Below the pieces are notes generated by a model, which saw only the letters and a list, made by a program, of their open reading frames with translations, made no database searches and was not told the DNA's origin. This document shows positions 25,634 through 34,654 of a DNA stretch of 64,000 nucleotides, in pieces. The stretch spans positions 186,001 through 250,000 of the forward strand of contig NZ_AWFG01000001.1 of NCBI RefSeq assembly GCF_000682695.1, given 5' to 3'. The stretch is from Hyphomonas chukchiensis (GTDB lineage: Bacteria > Pseudomonadota > Alphaproteobacteria > Caulobacterales > Hyphomonadaceae). The position numbers were made by a program, and so were the translations under genes. Position 1 is the first letter of the stretch, and each line of letters starts with the position of its first letter.

Positions 25634-26953
25634 CTACTCTGCCGCCACCGCCGGAAAGGCCCCCGCAATCGTCTGGTTCCAGCGGAACAGGTCCGGCCAG
25701 TTTTCACCCGCATTGTCCATCAGGCCGAGACGCACGATCACGAGATCGCGCGACGGCACGATGAAAATGGTCTGACCCTCATGACCCTCGGCCGCAAAAC
25801 TGTCCCAGGGCGGCGCATCCCGGCGCTGGTAGGATGGCACAGGCGCGGCGCCCCCCGTCGTCAGCCAGAAGCCAGCCCCATAGACATTTTCCTTTGGGCC
25901 CTGCGGATGCGACCGCGAGAAATCCACCCAGCCTTCCGGCAACAGGCGCTCACCGTCCCACACGCCATCCCTCAGATAGAGATAGCCGAACTTCGCAAAA
26001 TCCCGCGCCGACGCCCAGACGAGAGAGCCGCCGAGATACGTACCGGCGGCATCGAATTCGATGACGGCGTCCATGCCGATGGGCACAAACAAATCGACCT
26101 GCGCATCAAGAGCAGTGAAGCATTTCTTATATAGGTTAGAATCAGACGCATCGGCGCCCACGACTGCTAGCCGACTTTCAAGATCGACACCGCAACGCGT
26201 CGCAAGATTTTCGTTCACGGCCTCAAGCTTGGCGCTTTTAAGGAAAGTCATTGAGTAGCCTTTTGGTTCTCCGGGCCGCGGTAGCCGTTGAACCTCATCC
26301 TCCAAATTTCTAAGCGCATGACCGATCAGGTGAAACGCTGCCGTCGAATAATTCCACACCGTCCCCGGCTCGTGCAGCGGCGGCAGTTTAGCCTTGATAT
26401 ATTGCAGAACATCAAACCGCCCCGGCCCGTACATCATCTGGATGACATCATTGTCCGCCATCCCAATCGCGCCGATCTCGGTATAGTCGAGCCCGTCCGT
26501 CATGGTCAGCCACTGCCGCCAGGTGATCTCCGCCCGCTTATCGCCCGCATCGAATGGCGTCGGCATGGGCGCATCGATATCGTCAATCAGCCCAAGCTCG
26601 ACCGCCCGCCCGGCCAGCGCCGAGGTCACCGATTTCGCCATGCTCCACGAGACCTGTTTCGTCTCAGGCCCGAATCCGTCGCGATAGGCCTCGGCCACCA
26701 GCTTGCCGTGATGGATGATGACAACGGCCCGCGTCTCGCCCATCGGCCCGGGCTTCTCGCCGGCAATGGCCGTGTCGATCATCGGCTGGACAATCGCGGC
26801 AACGTCCGGCGCCATCTCGCCTGTCTCCCAGCCCTGCGTCGGCCAGGCCAGCCCTTCCGGCTGCGGCGGCAGCGGCAACAGCTCCTGCGCAGAAGCGGTA
26901 AAACCCGCCAGACACATCAGGCCCAGAAGACCCTTCACGAAACGGTTGCCCAT
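25634..26953 (-). CDS. secreted serine hydrolase, beta-lactamase fold, with inserted segment
   Basis: The 439-residue protein has a signal peptide (cleavage near residue 22) and the beta-lactamase-type motifs SMAK at 104-107 and YST at 202-204, plus the late EGHEGQTIFIVP segment. Residues about 218-285 (bases 26099-26302) form an extra segment, between the YST helix region and the GMDAVIEFD strand, where relatives have roughly 20-30 residues. This stretch is visibly richer in A and T than the flanks and adds two cysteines (C254, C279) that may form a disulfide. Substrate unknown. It is a distant relative of the gene at 203-1732. Confidence 0.85.
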   Translation of the reverse strand: MGNRFVKGLLGLMCLAGFTASAQELLPLPPQPEGLAWPTQGWETGEMAPDVAAIVQPMIDTAIAGEKPGPMGETRAVVIIHHGKLVAEAYRDGFGPETKQVSWSMAKSVTSALAGRAVELGLIDDIDAPMPTPFDAGDKRAEITWRQWLTMTDGLDYTEIGAIGMADNDVIQMMYGPGRFDVLQYIKAKLPPLHEPGTVWNYSTAAFHLIGHALRNLEDEVQRLPRPGEPKGYSMTFLKSAKLEAVNENLATRCGVDLESRLAVVGADASDSNLYKKCFTALDAQVDLFVPIGMDAVIEFDAAGTYLGGSLVWASARDFAKFGYLYLRDGVWDGERLLPEGWVDFSRSHPQGPKENVYGAGFWLTTGGAAPVPSYQRRDAPPWDSFAAEGHEGQTIFIVPSRDLVIVRLGLMDNAGENWPDLFRWNQTIAGAFPAVAAE

Positions 26954-26998
26954 GGCGGCATTTCTCCCCTAACCTTTGCACCAGCTTAGGGGCATCCC

Positions 26999-27313
26999 AT
27001 GAAACTCGTCAAAGTCCTTCTGATCACGCTCGCGGTCCTGCTGGTGATTGCCGGCCTCGGCTGGCAGTTCTGGCTGAAGGATCAGGTCGCCTATGCGAAG
27101 ATCGCGACCGCCTATGGCGCCAAGCAGGTCTGCTCCTGCCTGCATGTTGGCGAACGTCCGATGGAAAGCTGCATGGATGATTTTACGGTCGATATAAGTG
27201 CCGTGACCTTCACCAATGATGGCGCTGTCACAACAGCCAGCGTCCTCGGCGGCCTCGTGAAGTCAGAGGCCAGCTTCACGCCCGGTCTCGGCTGCACACT
27301 GGTGAAGCCATGA
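26999..27313 (+). CDS. small membrane-anchored protein with CSC motif
   Basis: The 104-residue protein has one N-terminal membrane helix (about residues 5-27) and a short extracytoplasmic domain with four cysteines: CSCLHVGERPMESC and a late GLGCTL. These probably form disulfides. I do not recognise the family. Its TGA overlaps the ATG of the next gene (ATGA), so the two are coupled. It diverges from the serine hydrolase with 45 bases between starts. Confidence 0.7.
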   Translation: MKLVKVLLITLAVLLVIAGLGWQFWLKDQVAYAKIATAYGAKQVCSCLHVGERPMESCMDDFTVDISAVTFTNDGAVTTASVLGGLVKSEASFTPGLGCTLVKP

Positions 27314-27753
27314 AGCGGCTTGCTGCCCTGCTGCTCATCGCCGGTTGCACATCGGCCCCGTCATCAGCGCGCGAGGCATCGCTCGACTGGCTCACCGGCT
27401 GCTGGGAGAATGCGGATGACAGCTATCGCGAAGTCTGGTCGCCCTCCGAGCAGGGCTATTATTTCGGCTATGCCGTGAGCCTGAAAGATGGCGCGGTCAG
27501 CTTCTTCGAGCAGACCCGTATCGATCCCGGCCCGCCGGCTGTTTTCAATGCCTATCCCGCCGGAAAGGGCCTGTCGCCCTTCCCCGAGATCAGCAGAACG
27601 GACACATCAATCAGCTTCGCCGAGCCGGCGCACGACTATCCACAGCTCATCGTCTACCGGAAGACAGAGGCCGGACTATCCGCGCGGATTTCGCTCGAAG
27701 ATGGCTCAAGCGCGCAGGATTTCGACTTTGCGCCCTGCCCTATTCCTCGATAA
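27310..27753 (+). CDS. DUF6265-like lipoprotein
   Basis: The 147-residue protein has a short lipoprotein signal (lipobox IAGC) and the DUF6265 pattern: LDWLTGCWENAD, a REVWSP segment, a strand GYYFGYAVSL and a central FFEQTRID, followed by a beta-rich end with a C-terminal Cys. The fold is probably a small lipocalin-like barrel; function unknown. It is coupled to the upstream CSC protein and overlaps the convergent lipoprotein gene by 14 bases. Confidence 0.75.
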   Translation: MKRLAALLLIAGCTSAPSSAREASLDWLTGCWENADDSYREVWSPSEQGYYFGYAVSLKDGAVSFFEQTRIDPGPPAVFNAYPAGKGLSPFPEISRTDTSISFAEPAHDYPQLIVYRKTEAGLSARISLEDGSSAQDFDFAPCPIPR

Positions 27754-28591
27754 CCGGTTCGCCGGCAAAGAGGCCTTCATATTGCGGCTTCAGGAATGTG
27801 TGGAACACGGTCTGCGGCACGACGACCTTGTAGGCGCCTTCCGCATAGGACGCGATCTCATAGGGCGCGAAATGGACAACAAAGCCGCCAAACGCGGCTG
27901 GCTCCGTCGAGGCCACGAGGCCGATCTCGCCTCCGATCAGACTGTCAGCGGAAACGGCATCCGCCGCCTCCCCCCGGAATGTTTCTTCCGAGCCGCTACC
28001 ACCAGACTTTTCAGAGCGCAGGCGCGCGATCTCGCTCAGCACGACGGGCAGTGCATCCTGCATGGCGGCATCAGGGTCTGACAGGAGGTCACGCAGGAAA
28101 ACCTCCTTGCCAGTCGCCAGATCATAGATCCGCGCATCGGTGCCGTAATTGCCATGTGCCCCGCCCGTATAGGCAGACGTAAAGCCCTCGATACTGATCA
28201 GGTCGCCCGCCTTGGCCGCCAGGGTCCATTCGATCGACAGGCTGTAGGCGTTAAAATATTCAGGGTCGGCTTCCTTGTAGGTCTCGGCATCGGACTGCAT
28301 CGCTTCCATCCGGCCCTTGCCATCCTTCATCAGCTCGGCCGCCAGAGCAGGCGCAACCTCGAAGAGGCTGTCGCCCACGGTGACCGACCCGACAAAGGCC
28401 TCGTTCGAGACCTCCGCCTTGTGCGGCACGTCCGCGAGAGAGCCAGGCTCGGCCACGGGCTCGCTGGCCGGCTGGGCCTCGCCTGAAATGCCTGTTGCAG
28501 GTGTCGGCTCCACATCCGGCGTTTCGGCCTTCTTACTGCATCCGGTCAGGATCAGCACGCCCATGGCGGCAGAGACAGCAAGTTTCAGCAT
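27740..28591 (-). CDS. DUF3298/DUF4163 (RsiV-like) lipoprotein
   Basis: The 283-residue lipoprotein has lipobox LTGC, a 40-residue Pro/Glu/Ala linker, then the paired DUF4163 and DUF3298 regions. The signature YTGGAHGNYGT is in the middle and FAPYEIASYAEGAY is near the C terminus. In RsiV of Bacillus this domain pair senses lysozyme, while most Gram-negative members are uncharacterised. An envelope-sensing or lysozyme-binding role is only a family-based suggestion. It lies 15 bases downstream of the putA stop on the same strand. Confidence 0.82.
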   Translation of the reverse strand: MLKLAVSAAMGVLILTGCSKKAETPDVEPTPATGISGEAQPASEPVAEPGSLADVPHKAEVSNEAFVGSVTVGDSLFEVAPALAAELMKDGKGRMEAMQSDAETYKEADPEYFNAYSLSIEWTLAAKAGDLISIEGFTSAYTGGAHGNYGTDARIYDLATGKEVFLRDLLSDPDAAMQDALPVVLSEIARLRSEKSGGSGSEETFRGEAADAVSADSLIGGEIGLVASTEPAAFGGFVVHFAPYEIASYAEGAYKVVVPQTVFHTFLKPQYEGLFAGEPVIEE

Positions 28592-28606
28592 CGGTCCGGT
28601 ATCCTC

Positions 28607-31600
28607 TTAAAGGCTCAGCAGCTCCGCATCGCCGCCCTGCGCCGTGATATTCACTGTTACCACGCGTTCATTGGCGAAACGATGGAGATAATGTGGCCCG
28701 CCCGCCTTGGGGCCCGTGCCGGAAAGGCCTTCGCCACCAAAGGGCTGCACACCCACGACGGCACCGGTCATCGAGCGGTTCACATAGGTATTGCCCACCG
28801 GGCAGGCCGCTTTCACTTCATTATGGAAGCTTTCAAGACGCGAATGGATGCCAAGCGTCAGGCCATAGCCCTTGGCTTTCAGCTTCGCGCCAACCTCGTC
28901 GATATCATCCGGGTCGTAGCGGATGACATGCAGGATGGGGCCGAACTTTTCTTCGGTAATCTGGTCAAGCGACTTGAGCTCGACCAGGGCCGGGCCGAAG
29001 CCAAAGCCGCGCTCGCCGATCTTGCCGGCATCGACCTGGTGGAGGACTTTCGCCTCCTTGCCCATGACCTCAAGGTGCTTTTCGAGGATCTCACGGGCTT
29101 CAGCATCGATTACGGGGCCGACATCGGTATCGGCTTCGGCCGGGTCGCCGAGCTTCAGTTCGTTCATGGCACCAATAATGCCGTCGATCAGGCTTTGCGC
29201 CGTTGACTTCGGCAGGAAGGCCACCCGTAGCGCCGAACAGCGCTGGCCAGCCGACCCGAAGGCCGAGACGACGATGTCATCGATCACCTGTTCGCGCAGG
29301 GCGGTCGTATCGACGAACAGGCCATTGAGTCCGCCTGTCTCTGCGATCAGCGGAATGATCGGGCCGTCGCGATCAGCAATGGCGCGGTTGATCATGCGGG
29401 CCGTCGACGTGCCACCGGTGAAACAGACACCCGACACGCGCAGGTCACTCGTCAGGGCCGCGCCGACAGTCTCGCCCTTGCCCGGCAGGAGGTGAAGCGC
29501 GTCGACCGGCAGGCCCGCCTTCTGGAAGAGGCGGACCGTTTCGAATGCGACGAGCGGCGTTTGCTCGGCTGGCTTGGCGACAACGGTGTTGCCAGCTGCC
29601 AGCGCGGCGACGATCTGGCCGGTGAAGATGGCGAGCGGGAAGTTCCACGGGCTGATGCAGCAGAACACGCCGCGCCCGTGCAGAGAGATATGGTTGGTCT
29701 CGCCCGTTGGCCCCGGCAGGCGCACGGCGCCTTCAAATTCATGCTCGGCTTGTGCAGCATAATAGCGGCAGAAGTCGACGGCCTCACGCACTTCGGCCAC
29801 ACCATCGGCGAGCGTTTTGCCGCCTTCGCGTGACATCAGGGCGATCAAGCGGGACGCATTCTCTTCCAGAATGTCCGACATGGCGCGCAGGTGCTCGGCC
29901 CGCTTGGCGCCGCCGAGCTTGTCCCATGAAGGCTGGAATTTCACTGCGGCCTTGAGGGCCTTGTCGATGGCTTCCGGGCTCGCTTCCTTGCAGGCGCCGA
30001 GAACGTGCTCGGTATCGAACGGCACACGGACCATGTCGCCGCCGCCCGTATCCGTCTTGCCGGAAACGATCGCCCCCGCCGAAATGGCCGGGCTGTCGCG
30101 GAAGGATTTGAGCGCGCTGTCCATCGAGTCGCGCACGGCCTTCTGGCTGAGGTCGAGACCGGTGGAGTTGCGGCGCTCCGGCCCGTAAAGGCGCGGCGGC
30201 GTCGGGATGCCGGGGTGGCGACGCGGGCCGATCTCGATGCGCGTGATCGGGTCATCGACCACATCTTCCACTGGCACATCCGGGTCGAGGAAAGAGTGCA
30301 CGAAGCTTGCATTCGCGCCGTTCTCGAGCAGGCGGCGAACGAGATAAGGCAACAGGTCCTTATGTGCCCCGACCGGCGCATAGACGCGTACACGCTTGCC
30401 GGCATCGGCGGCATCGTAAAGCGCCTCGCCCATGCCATGCAGGCGCTGGAACTCGTAATGCGTCACGCCAGCCGCTTCAGCCAGCAGGTCGATGGCGGCG
30501 AGCGAGTGGGCATTGTGGGTCGCAAACTGCGGATAAATATTGGGGGCCGCCTCAAGCATGGCCTTGGCGCAGGCGAGGTAATGCACATCCGTACCCGGCT
30601 TCGTCGTGAAGACCGGGAAGTTCGGATAGCCCTCGATCTGGGAATGCTTGATCTCGCTGTCCCAATAGGCGCCTTTCACGAGGCGCACCATGAAGCGCTG
30701 GCCGGTCTCTCCGGCGAGCCGCGTCAGCTTGTCGATCACGAGAAGTGCGCGCTTCTGATAGGCTTGGACGGCAAGGCCGAGTCCTGTCCATTCCTTCAGC
30801 GATGGCTCACGCGCCAGCCGCTCAAACAGTTTAAGGCTGAGCACCAGCCTATCAGCTTCCTCAGCATCGAGACAAAGGTGGATATTGGCGGCGGCTGCCT
30901 TTTCGCAGAGTGCGAGCAGCGATGGATACATTTCCTCCATCACGCGGGCTTCATTCACGGCCTCAAAGCGCGGGTGAAGGGCCGAAAGCTTGACGGACAC
31001 GCCGCTGGCCTTTTCCGGCAGAACCGACTTGTCCTTCTCGGCTGCAACGGCATCGACGGCCAGCTGATAGGCCTTGAGATAGCGCGCGGCATCCTCGGCC
31101 GTGCGAGCACCCTCGCCCAGCATGTCGAAGCTGAAATGCGCCGCTTCGCCAGCTTTCACCATGCGCTTGCCGCGCTTGAGGGCTTCCTTGACGCTCCGGC
31201 CAAGGACGAACTGTTCGCCCATGATGCGCATGGCCTGCATCATCGCGGCGCGGATGACGGGTTCGCCGCTCTCACGGATCAGGCCCTGCACGAACGCGCC
31301 GGGCCCTTTCTGCAAGGCCTTGGGAACGCCGATCACGGAGCCGGTCATCATCAGGCCCCAGGTCGACGCATTCACCAGCCAGCTTTCCGACTGTCCAAGG
31401 TGAGACGCCCAGTCGCCGGAACGGATCTTCTCGGCAATCAGGTCGTCGCGTGTTTCTGCATCCGGCACACGCAGAAGCGCCTCGGCAAGGCACATCAGCG
31501 CCAGACCTTCGGAGTTCGACAGGCCGAACTCCTCCAGGAAGCTTTCCATCATGCCCTTCTTGCGGCCACGGCTGCGGGCTATCTCGACCAGTTCCCGTCC

Positions 31601-31741
31601 GCGGCGCACCGCAGCAAGGCGCGCGCCATCATCCAGCGGAGCGGGTTTTACCAGTCCCTCAAGAAGTCCCTCCTCATCGTCAAACTTGTGTTCATCAAGG
31701 ATGTCCCAATCGAGGGAGGCGAGGGGTAGAGAATCAGGCAT
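28607..31741 (-). CDS. putA: bifunctional proline dehydrogenase / glutamate-semialdehyde dehydrogenase
   Basis: About 1044 residues. An N-terminal helical region precedes the FAD-dependent proline dehydrogenase barrel (about 150-450, with VRLVKGAYWDSEIK and the flavin-site region YEFQRLHGMGE). The aldehyde dehydrogenase domain (about 540-1000) has WNFPLAIFTGQ, GGTSTARMI, ETGGLNGLFVD and the catalytic Cys835 in SAGQRCSAL. Proline is oxidised to glutamate with channelled P5C/GSA. The ribbon-helix-helix repressor domain and the long C-terminal tail of E. coli PutA (1320 residues) are absent, so the protein should not be autoregulatory. An in-frame GTG at 31753 is an alternative start. Confidence 0.96.
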   Translation of the reverse strand: MPDSLPLASLDWDILDEHKFDDEEGLLEGLVKPAPLDDGARLAAVRRGRELVEIARSRGRKKGMMESFLEEFGLSNSEGLALMCLAEALLRVPDAETRDDLIAEKIRSGDWASHLGQSESWLVNASTWGLMMTGSVIGVPKALQKGPGAFVQGLIRESGEPVIRAAMMQAMRIMGEQFVLGRSVKEALKRGKRMVKAGEAAHFSFDMLGEGARTAEDAARYLKAYQLAVDAVAAEKDKSVLPEKASGVSVKLSALHPRFEAVNEARVMEEMYPSLLALCEKAAAANIHLCLDAEEADRLVLSLKLFERLAREPSLKEWTGLGLAVQAYQKRALLVIDKLTRLAGETGQRFMVRLVKGAYWDSEIKHSQIEGYPNFPVFTTKPGTDVHYLACAKAMLEAAPNIYPQFATHNAHSLAAIDLLAEAAGVTHYEFQRLHGMGEALYDAADAGKRVRVYAPVGAHKDLLPYLVRRLLENGANASFVHSFLDPDVPVEDVVDDPITRIEIGPRRHPGIPTPPRLYGPERRNSTGLDLSQKAVRDSMDSALKSFRDSPAISAGAIVSGKTDTGGGDMVRVPFDTEHVLGACKEASPEAIDKALKAAVKFQPSWDKLGGAKRAEHLRAMSDILEENASRLIALMSREGGKTLADGVAEVREAVDFCRYYAAQAEHEFEGAVRLPGPTGETNHISLHGRGVFCCISPWNFPLAIFTGQIVAALAAGNTVVAKPAEQTPLVAFETVRLFQKAGLPVDALHLLPGKGETVGAALTSDLRVSGVCFTGGTSTARMINRAIADRDGPIIPLIAETGGLNGLFVDTTALREQVIDDIVVSAFGSAGQRCSALRVAFLPKSTAQSLIDGIIGAMNELKLGDPAEADTDVGPVIDAEAREILEKHLEVMGKEAKVLHQVDAGKIGERGFGFGPALVELKSLDQITEEKFGPILHVIRYDPDDIDEVGAKLKAKGYGLTLGIHSRLESFHNEVKAACPVGNTYVNRSMTGAVVGVQPFGGEGLSGTGPKAGGPHYLHRFANERVVTVNITAQGGDAELLSL

Positions 31742-31940
31742 ATAGGTTTCCACATATCAGGGGGTTCAAGAGAGGGCTGTGCGGCGCGGCAAAAGCCTGC
31801 GCAGAATTCGGGTTTACGGGCACAGCTATATCGTCACATAGAAGGGAACGCGAGCCATAGCGCTGTAGTTCCACCTCTTTACGTATGAAACCAACCCCGC
31901 CACATTGCCGCCGACCGTCAAACGGCCTCAAGGAGCCCAG

Positions 31941-33047
31941 ATGCGCATCATGTTGATCACCGACGCCTGGGACCCCCAGGTCAATGGCGTCGTGCGCACA
32001 ATGAAGCGTGTCATCGCTGAATCCGAGGCGATGGGCCATATCTGGGAAATCGTGCACCCGGGCGACGGGTTTCACACGGTTCCCCTGCCCACCTACCCGG
32101 AGATCAAGCTGGCCTTGTTCGCGCGCCGCAAGATCGAGGAACGCTTCCACGAGTTCGAGCCGGACGCGATTCATATCGCTACCGAGGGCACACTCGGCAT
32201 GGCCGGGCGCACCATGTGCCTGACCGTGAAACACCCCTTCTCGACCGCCTACCACACGCGGTTCCCGGAATATGTCTCGGCGCGCCTGCCGATTCCGGTC
32301 TCCTGGGGCTATTCGTTCGTCCATTGGTTCCACAAGTATTCCGGCAAGGTCATGGTGCCGACGCCCTCTATGGTCGAGGAGCTGAAGGCCCGCAAATTCA
32401 TCAATCTGGTCGCCTGGACGCGCGGCGTCGATACCGAATTGTTCAATCCGGCCCGCCGTGTCCCGGAAGGCGCAGACAATGACCCGTTCAAGGGACTGCC
32501 GCGCCCGATCTTCCTGAATGTGGGGCGTGTGGCCGTTGAAAAGAACATCGAATCCTTTGCCGAGCTGGACCTGCCGGGCTCGAAAGTGATCGTTGGCGCC
32601 GGGCCGCAGCTCGAGGAACTCAAGCGCAATTATCCGAACGTCACGTTCCTCGGCGGCCGGTTCGGTGAAGACCTCGCGACCGTATATGCCAGTGCGGATG
32701 TGTTCGTTTTCCCGAGCCTGACCGATACGTTCGGCCTTGTCGTACTGGAAGCCATGGCGTCCGGCATACCTGTCGCGGCGTTCGATGCGACGGGTCCGCG
32801 CGATGTGATCCCGGGCTCTGGCGCCGGCACGATCACGCCGGTCGGCGGAGACTTGCGCCAGGGTGTACTCGACTGCCTGGAACTGGACCGGAAAGTGTGC
32901 CGCAGCTTTGCGGAGACCTATAGCTGGAAAGCCTGCGCCGAAGCCTTCATCGAGAACCTGCAGCCCCTGCCCGCCCCGGCCCGGCGACGCTTCTGGCAGA
33001 AGATCCGCCTGCGGCGCCGCAAGAAGCCGCCGATCGAAGGCCTGTAG
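31941..33047 (+). CDS. glycosyltransferase family 4 (GT-B)
   Basis: The 368-residue protein has the N-terminal GT-B start MRIMLITDAWDPQVNG and the C-terminal nucleotide-sugar site FPSLTDTFGLVVLEAMASG with the EX7E glutamates, ending in a basic tail (RRRFWQKIRLRRRKK) that may bind acidic lipids. Overall it resembles the bacterial alpha-mannosyl/glucosyl-diacylglycerol transferases that glycosylate membrane lipids, some of which are induced by phosphate limitation. AAGGAG lies about 6 bases before the ATG at 31941. The 199-base spacer to putA is richer in A and T and must hold both divergent promoters. Confidence 0.88.
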   Translation: MRIMLITDAWDPQVNGVVRTMKRVIAESEAMGHIWEIVHPGDGFHTVPLPTYPEIKLALFARRKIEERFHEFEPDAIHIATEGTLGMAGRTMCLTVKHPFSTAYHTRFPEYVSARLPIPVSWGYSFVHWFHKYSGKVMVPTPSMVEELKARKFINLVAWTRGVDTELFNPARRVPEGADNDPFKGLPRPIFLNVGRVAVEKNIESFAELDLPGSKVIVGAGPQLEELKRNYPNVTFLGGRFGEDLATVYASADVFVFPSLTDTFGLVVLEAMASGIPVAAFDATGPRDVIPGSGAGTITPVGGDLRQGVLDCLELDRKVCRSFAETYSWKACAEAFIENLQPLPAPARRRFWQKIRLRRRKKPPIEGL

Positions 33048-33111
33048 GCGCGGAAACCTTCCTCCTCACACGGCGTTGATCGCGTGACAGACCAAAGGAG
33101 GACGTGTCGCC

Positions 33112-33300
33112 ATGCATGCCAAGTCAAAAGCCCAGCAGAAAGCCGCAGGCGCGGCCCTCGCCGCCAAGCGCGGGGAGCAGAAGAAGTCCGATCTCGTCGG
33201 CGCCTCAAAGGACATGTACGAGTCGATGACGGAAGACGAGCTGGAGGAACTTGCGTCCACGAAACGCAAATCCCTCCCGGATAAAGCCAGCAAGTCCTAG
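33112..33300 (+). CDS. DUF3008 small basic protein
   Basis: The 62-residue hydrophilic protein matches DUF3008 nearly throughout: KSKAQQKAAGAALAAKRGE at the start, then GASKDMYESMTEDELEELA and STKRKSLP. It is probably disordered to helical and cytoplasmic. Function is unknown, and such small proteins are often stress-associated. AAAGGAGG lies about 9 bases before the ATG, a strong ribosome site. The stop overlaps the convergent pstS-like gene by 4 bases. Confidence 0.9.
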   Translation: MHAKSKAQQKAAGAALAAKRGEQKKSDLVGASKDMYESMTEDELEELASTKRKSLPDKASKS

Positions 33301-34391
33301 TTCAGTTTGGCTTTCAGGTCTTCGACGATCACGCGCTGTGCCGCGCGGTCTTCATCGCTGAGCGGGATCAGGCCTTTCTCGACCAGATAACCGTCAGGGC
33401 CAAACGCGCTGTCTGACGTGAAGGCTTCGATATAATCGATCAGGCCAGGGACCAGCGTCAGGTTCTGGTCCTTCACATAGAAGAACATCACGCGCGACAG
33501 GCCATATTCGCCGGAATTGATCATCTCGAATGTTGCAGGCACGCCGGAGAGCTGTGCGCCCTTCACCCTGTCCGCATTCTGCTCGAGATAGGAGAAGCCA
33601 AGCACACCCATGGCCGTCGGTGTCTTGACCAGCGACTGGATGATCGCCGTGTCATTCTCGCCGAAGTCGATCCAGGCGCCATCGGTACGGATCGTGTGGG
33701 CGCGGTCAGCAAAGGCTTTCGGGTCGCTGGCTTTCAGCGCAGCCATGGCCGGAACGGTTTCGGCGCCATGCTCCATCCCCAGTTCAACAAACGCGTCGCG
33801 CGTGCCGGATGTGGGCGGCGGGCCGAACACCATGATTGGCTCGTCCGGCAGGCTGGCATCGACATCATGCCAGGATTTGTACGGGTTCGGCACGAACTCC
33901 CCTGCTTCGTTCGGCACGTCCTGCGCGAGCGCCATATAGAGCTGCGTCTTGGTGACGTCGAAATCCGGGCCTTCCTTGGAATTGGCGATGACGATGCCGT
34001 CATAGCCGATCTCGACGGGCGTGATCTCCGTAACGCCATTGCTGGCGCAGAGTTCGGCTTCGCTGTCCTTGATCGGGCGCGAGGCATCCGAGATCGACGG
34101 CTGGTCCGGGCCCACGCCCTGACAGAAGGCCTTGAAGCCGCCGCCTGTACCCGTTGTCTCGACAATCGGGGTCGGGAAGCCGGATGTCGCGCCGAAGCGC
34201 TCGGCTACTGTGGTAGCGAAAGGCGAGACGGTGGAAGACCCCACGACCTTGATCTTCTCGCTGGAGCCCGACAGTTCCGGACGGTCCGGTGCCGCCTCGG
34301 ACGCATCCAGCGTCGAGAGGTCGGTCTTGCCACAAGCGACAAGCGCCAGCGCCATGAGGCTGATGGCGCCAAAAGTCATGCCAGATTTCAT
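33297..34391 (-). CDS. pstS: phosphate ABC transporter substrate-binding lipoprotein, PstS-like
   Basis: The 364-residue protein has a lipobox with Cys20 (LVAC). The PstS-like fold is seen from VVGSSTVSPFATTVAERFG, TGTGGGFKAFCQG, SDASRPIKDSE and the phosphate-loop-type PTSGTRDAF. It delivers phosphate to a PstCAB permease, which is not in the window, so it may be a stand-alone high-affinity copy. AGGAGA lies about 7 bases before the ATG at 34391. Half-sites resembling PhoB boxes in 11-base register lie 64-103 bases upstream, consistent with induction by phosphate starvation. Confidence 0.87.
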   Translation of the reverse strand: MKSGMTFGAISLMALALVACGKTDLSTLDASEAAPDRPELSGSSEKIKVVGSSTVSPFATTVAERFGATSGFPTPIVETTGTGGGFKAFCQGVGPDQPSISDASRPIKDSEAELCASNGVTEITPVEIGYDGIVIANSKEGPDFDVTKTQLYMALAQDVPNEAGEFVPNPYKSWHDVDASLPDEPIMVFGPPPTSGTRDAFVELGMEHGAETVPAMAALKASDPKAFADRAHTIRTDGAWIDFGENDTAIIQSLVKTPTAMGVLGFSYLEQNADRVKGAQLSGVPATFEMINSGEYGLSRVMFFYVKDQNLTLVPGLIDYIEAFTSDSAFGPDGYLVEKGLIPLSDEDRAAQRVIVEDLKAKLN

Positions 34392-34454
34392 TGCAGGTCT
34401 CCTGAAGAATCGTATCCCGGATCGGGCTTTCGGAGGCCGGAATACGCCGCAGAC

Positions 34455-34494
34455 ATGACAATCACGTCGAAGTTTCATGACGTTTTTGCGACAT
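34455..34494 (-). promoter_or_regulatory. candidate PhoB box array upstream of pstS
   Basis: Read on the minus strand, four heptamers spaced every 11 bases are ATGTCGC, ACGTCAT, CTTCGAC and TTGTCAT. Compared with the PHO-box half-site CTGTCAT they match at 4, 5, 3 and 6 of 7 positions, with AAAA, GAAA and GTGA spacers. The region also lies between pstS and the divergent decarboxylase gene, so either could be controlled. Confidence 0.5.
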
Positions 34495-34499
34495 CGCTG

Positions 34500-34654
34500 C
34501 AAACATGCAAAAGTTTTTACTTGCGCTCTCGGTTATCATCGCATATCTCACAGCCCGAATACGGATGTGGCGGACATCTGGGCCAACCCTTAAACTGGGG
34601 GCCCCCTGCACTAACGCCCGAAGCTGGTTAAAAGCCCTTTGGAGGTTAGGTGTC
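34500..34654 (+). promoter_or_regulatory. possible structured 5' leader of the decarboxylase gene
   Basis: The untranslated stretch holds a short stem (34564-34568 with 34574-34578), a GGGGGCCCCC block at 34597-34606 and a TAAC...GTTA pairing across GCCCGAAGCTG near the ribosome site. A conserved 'speF' RNA motif is known upstream of this gene class in alphaproteobacteria, and whether this is one needs a covariance-model search. Confidence 0.3.

Noticed and set aside
30005-31729. 574-codon open frame opposite putA
   Set aside because: Product is His/Arg-rich without motifs, while putA on the other strand has complete PRODH and ALDH signatures.
34597-34606. GGGGGCCCCC block as a hairpin
   Set aside because: With no loop between the arms it cannot fold on itself. 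It may pair elsewhere in the leader but is not a hairpin alone.
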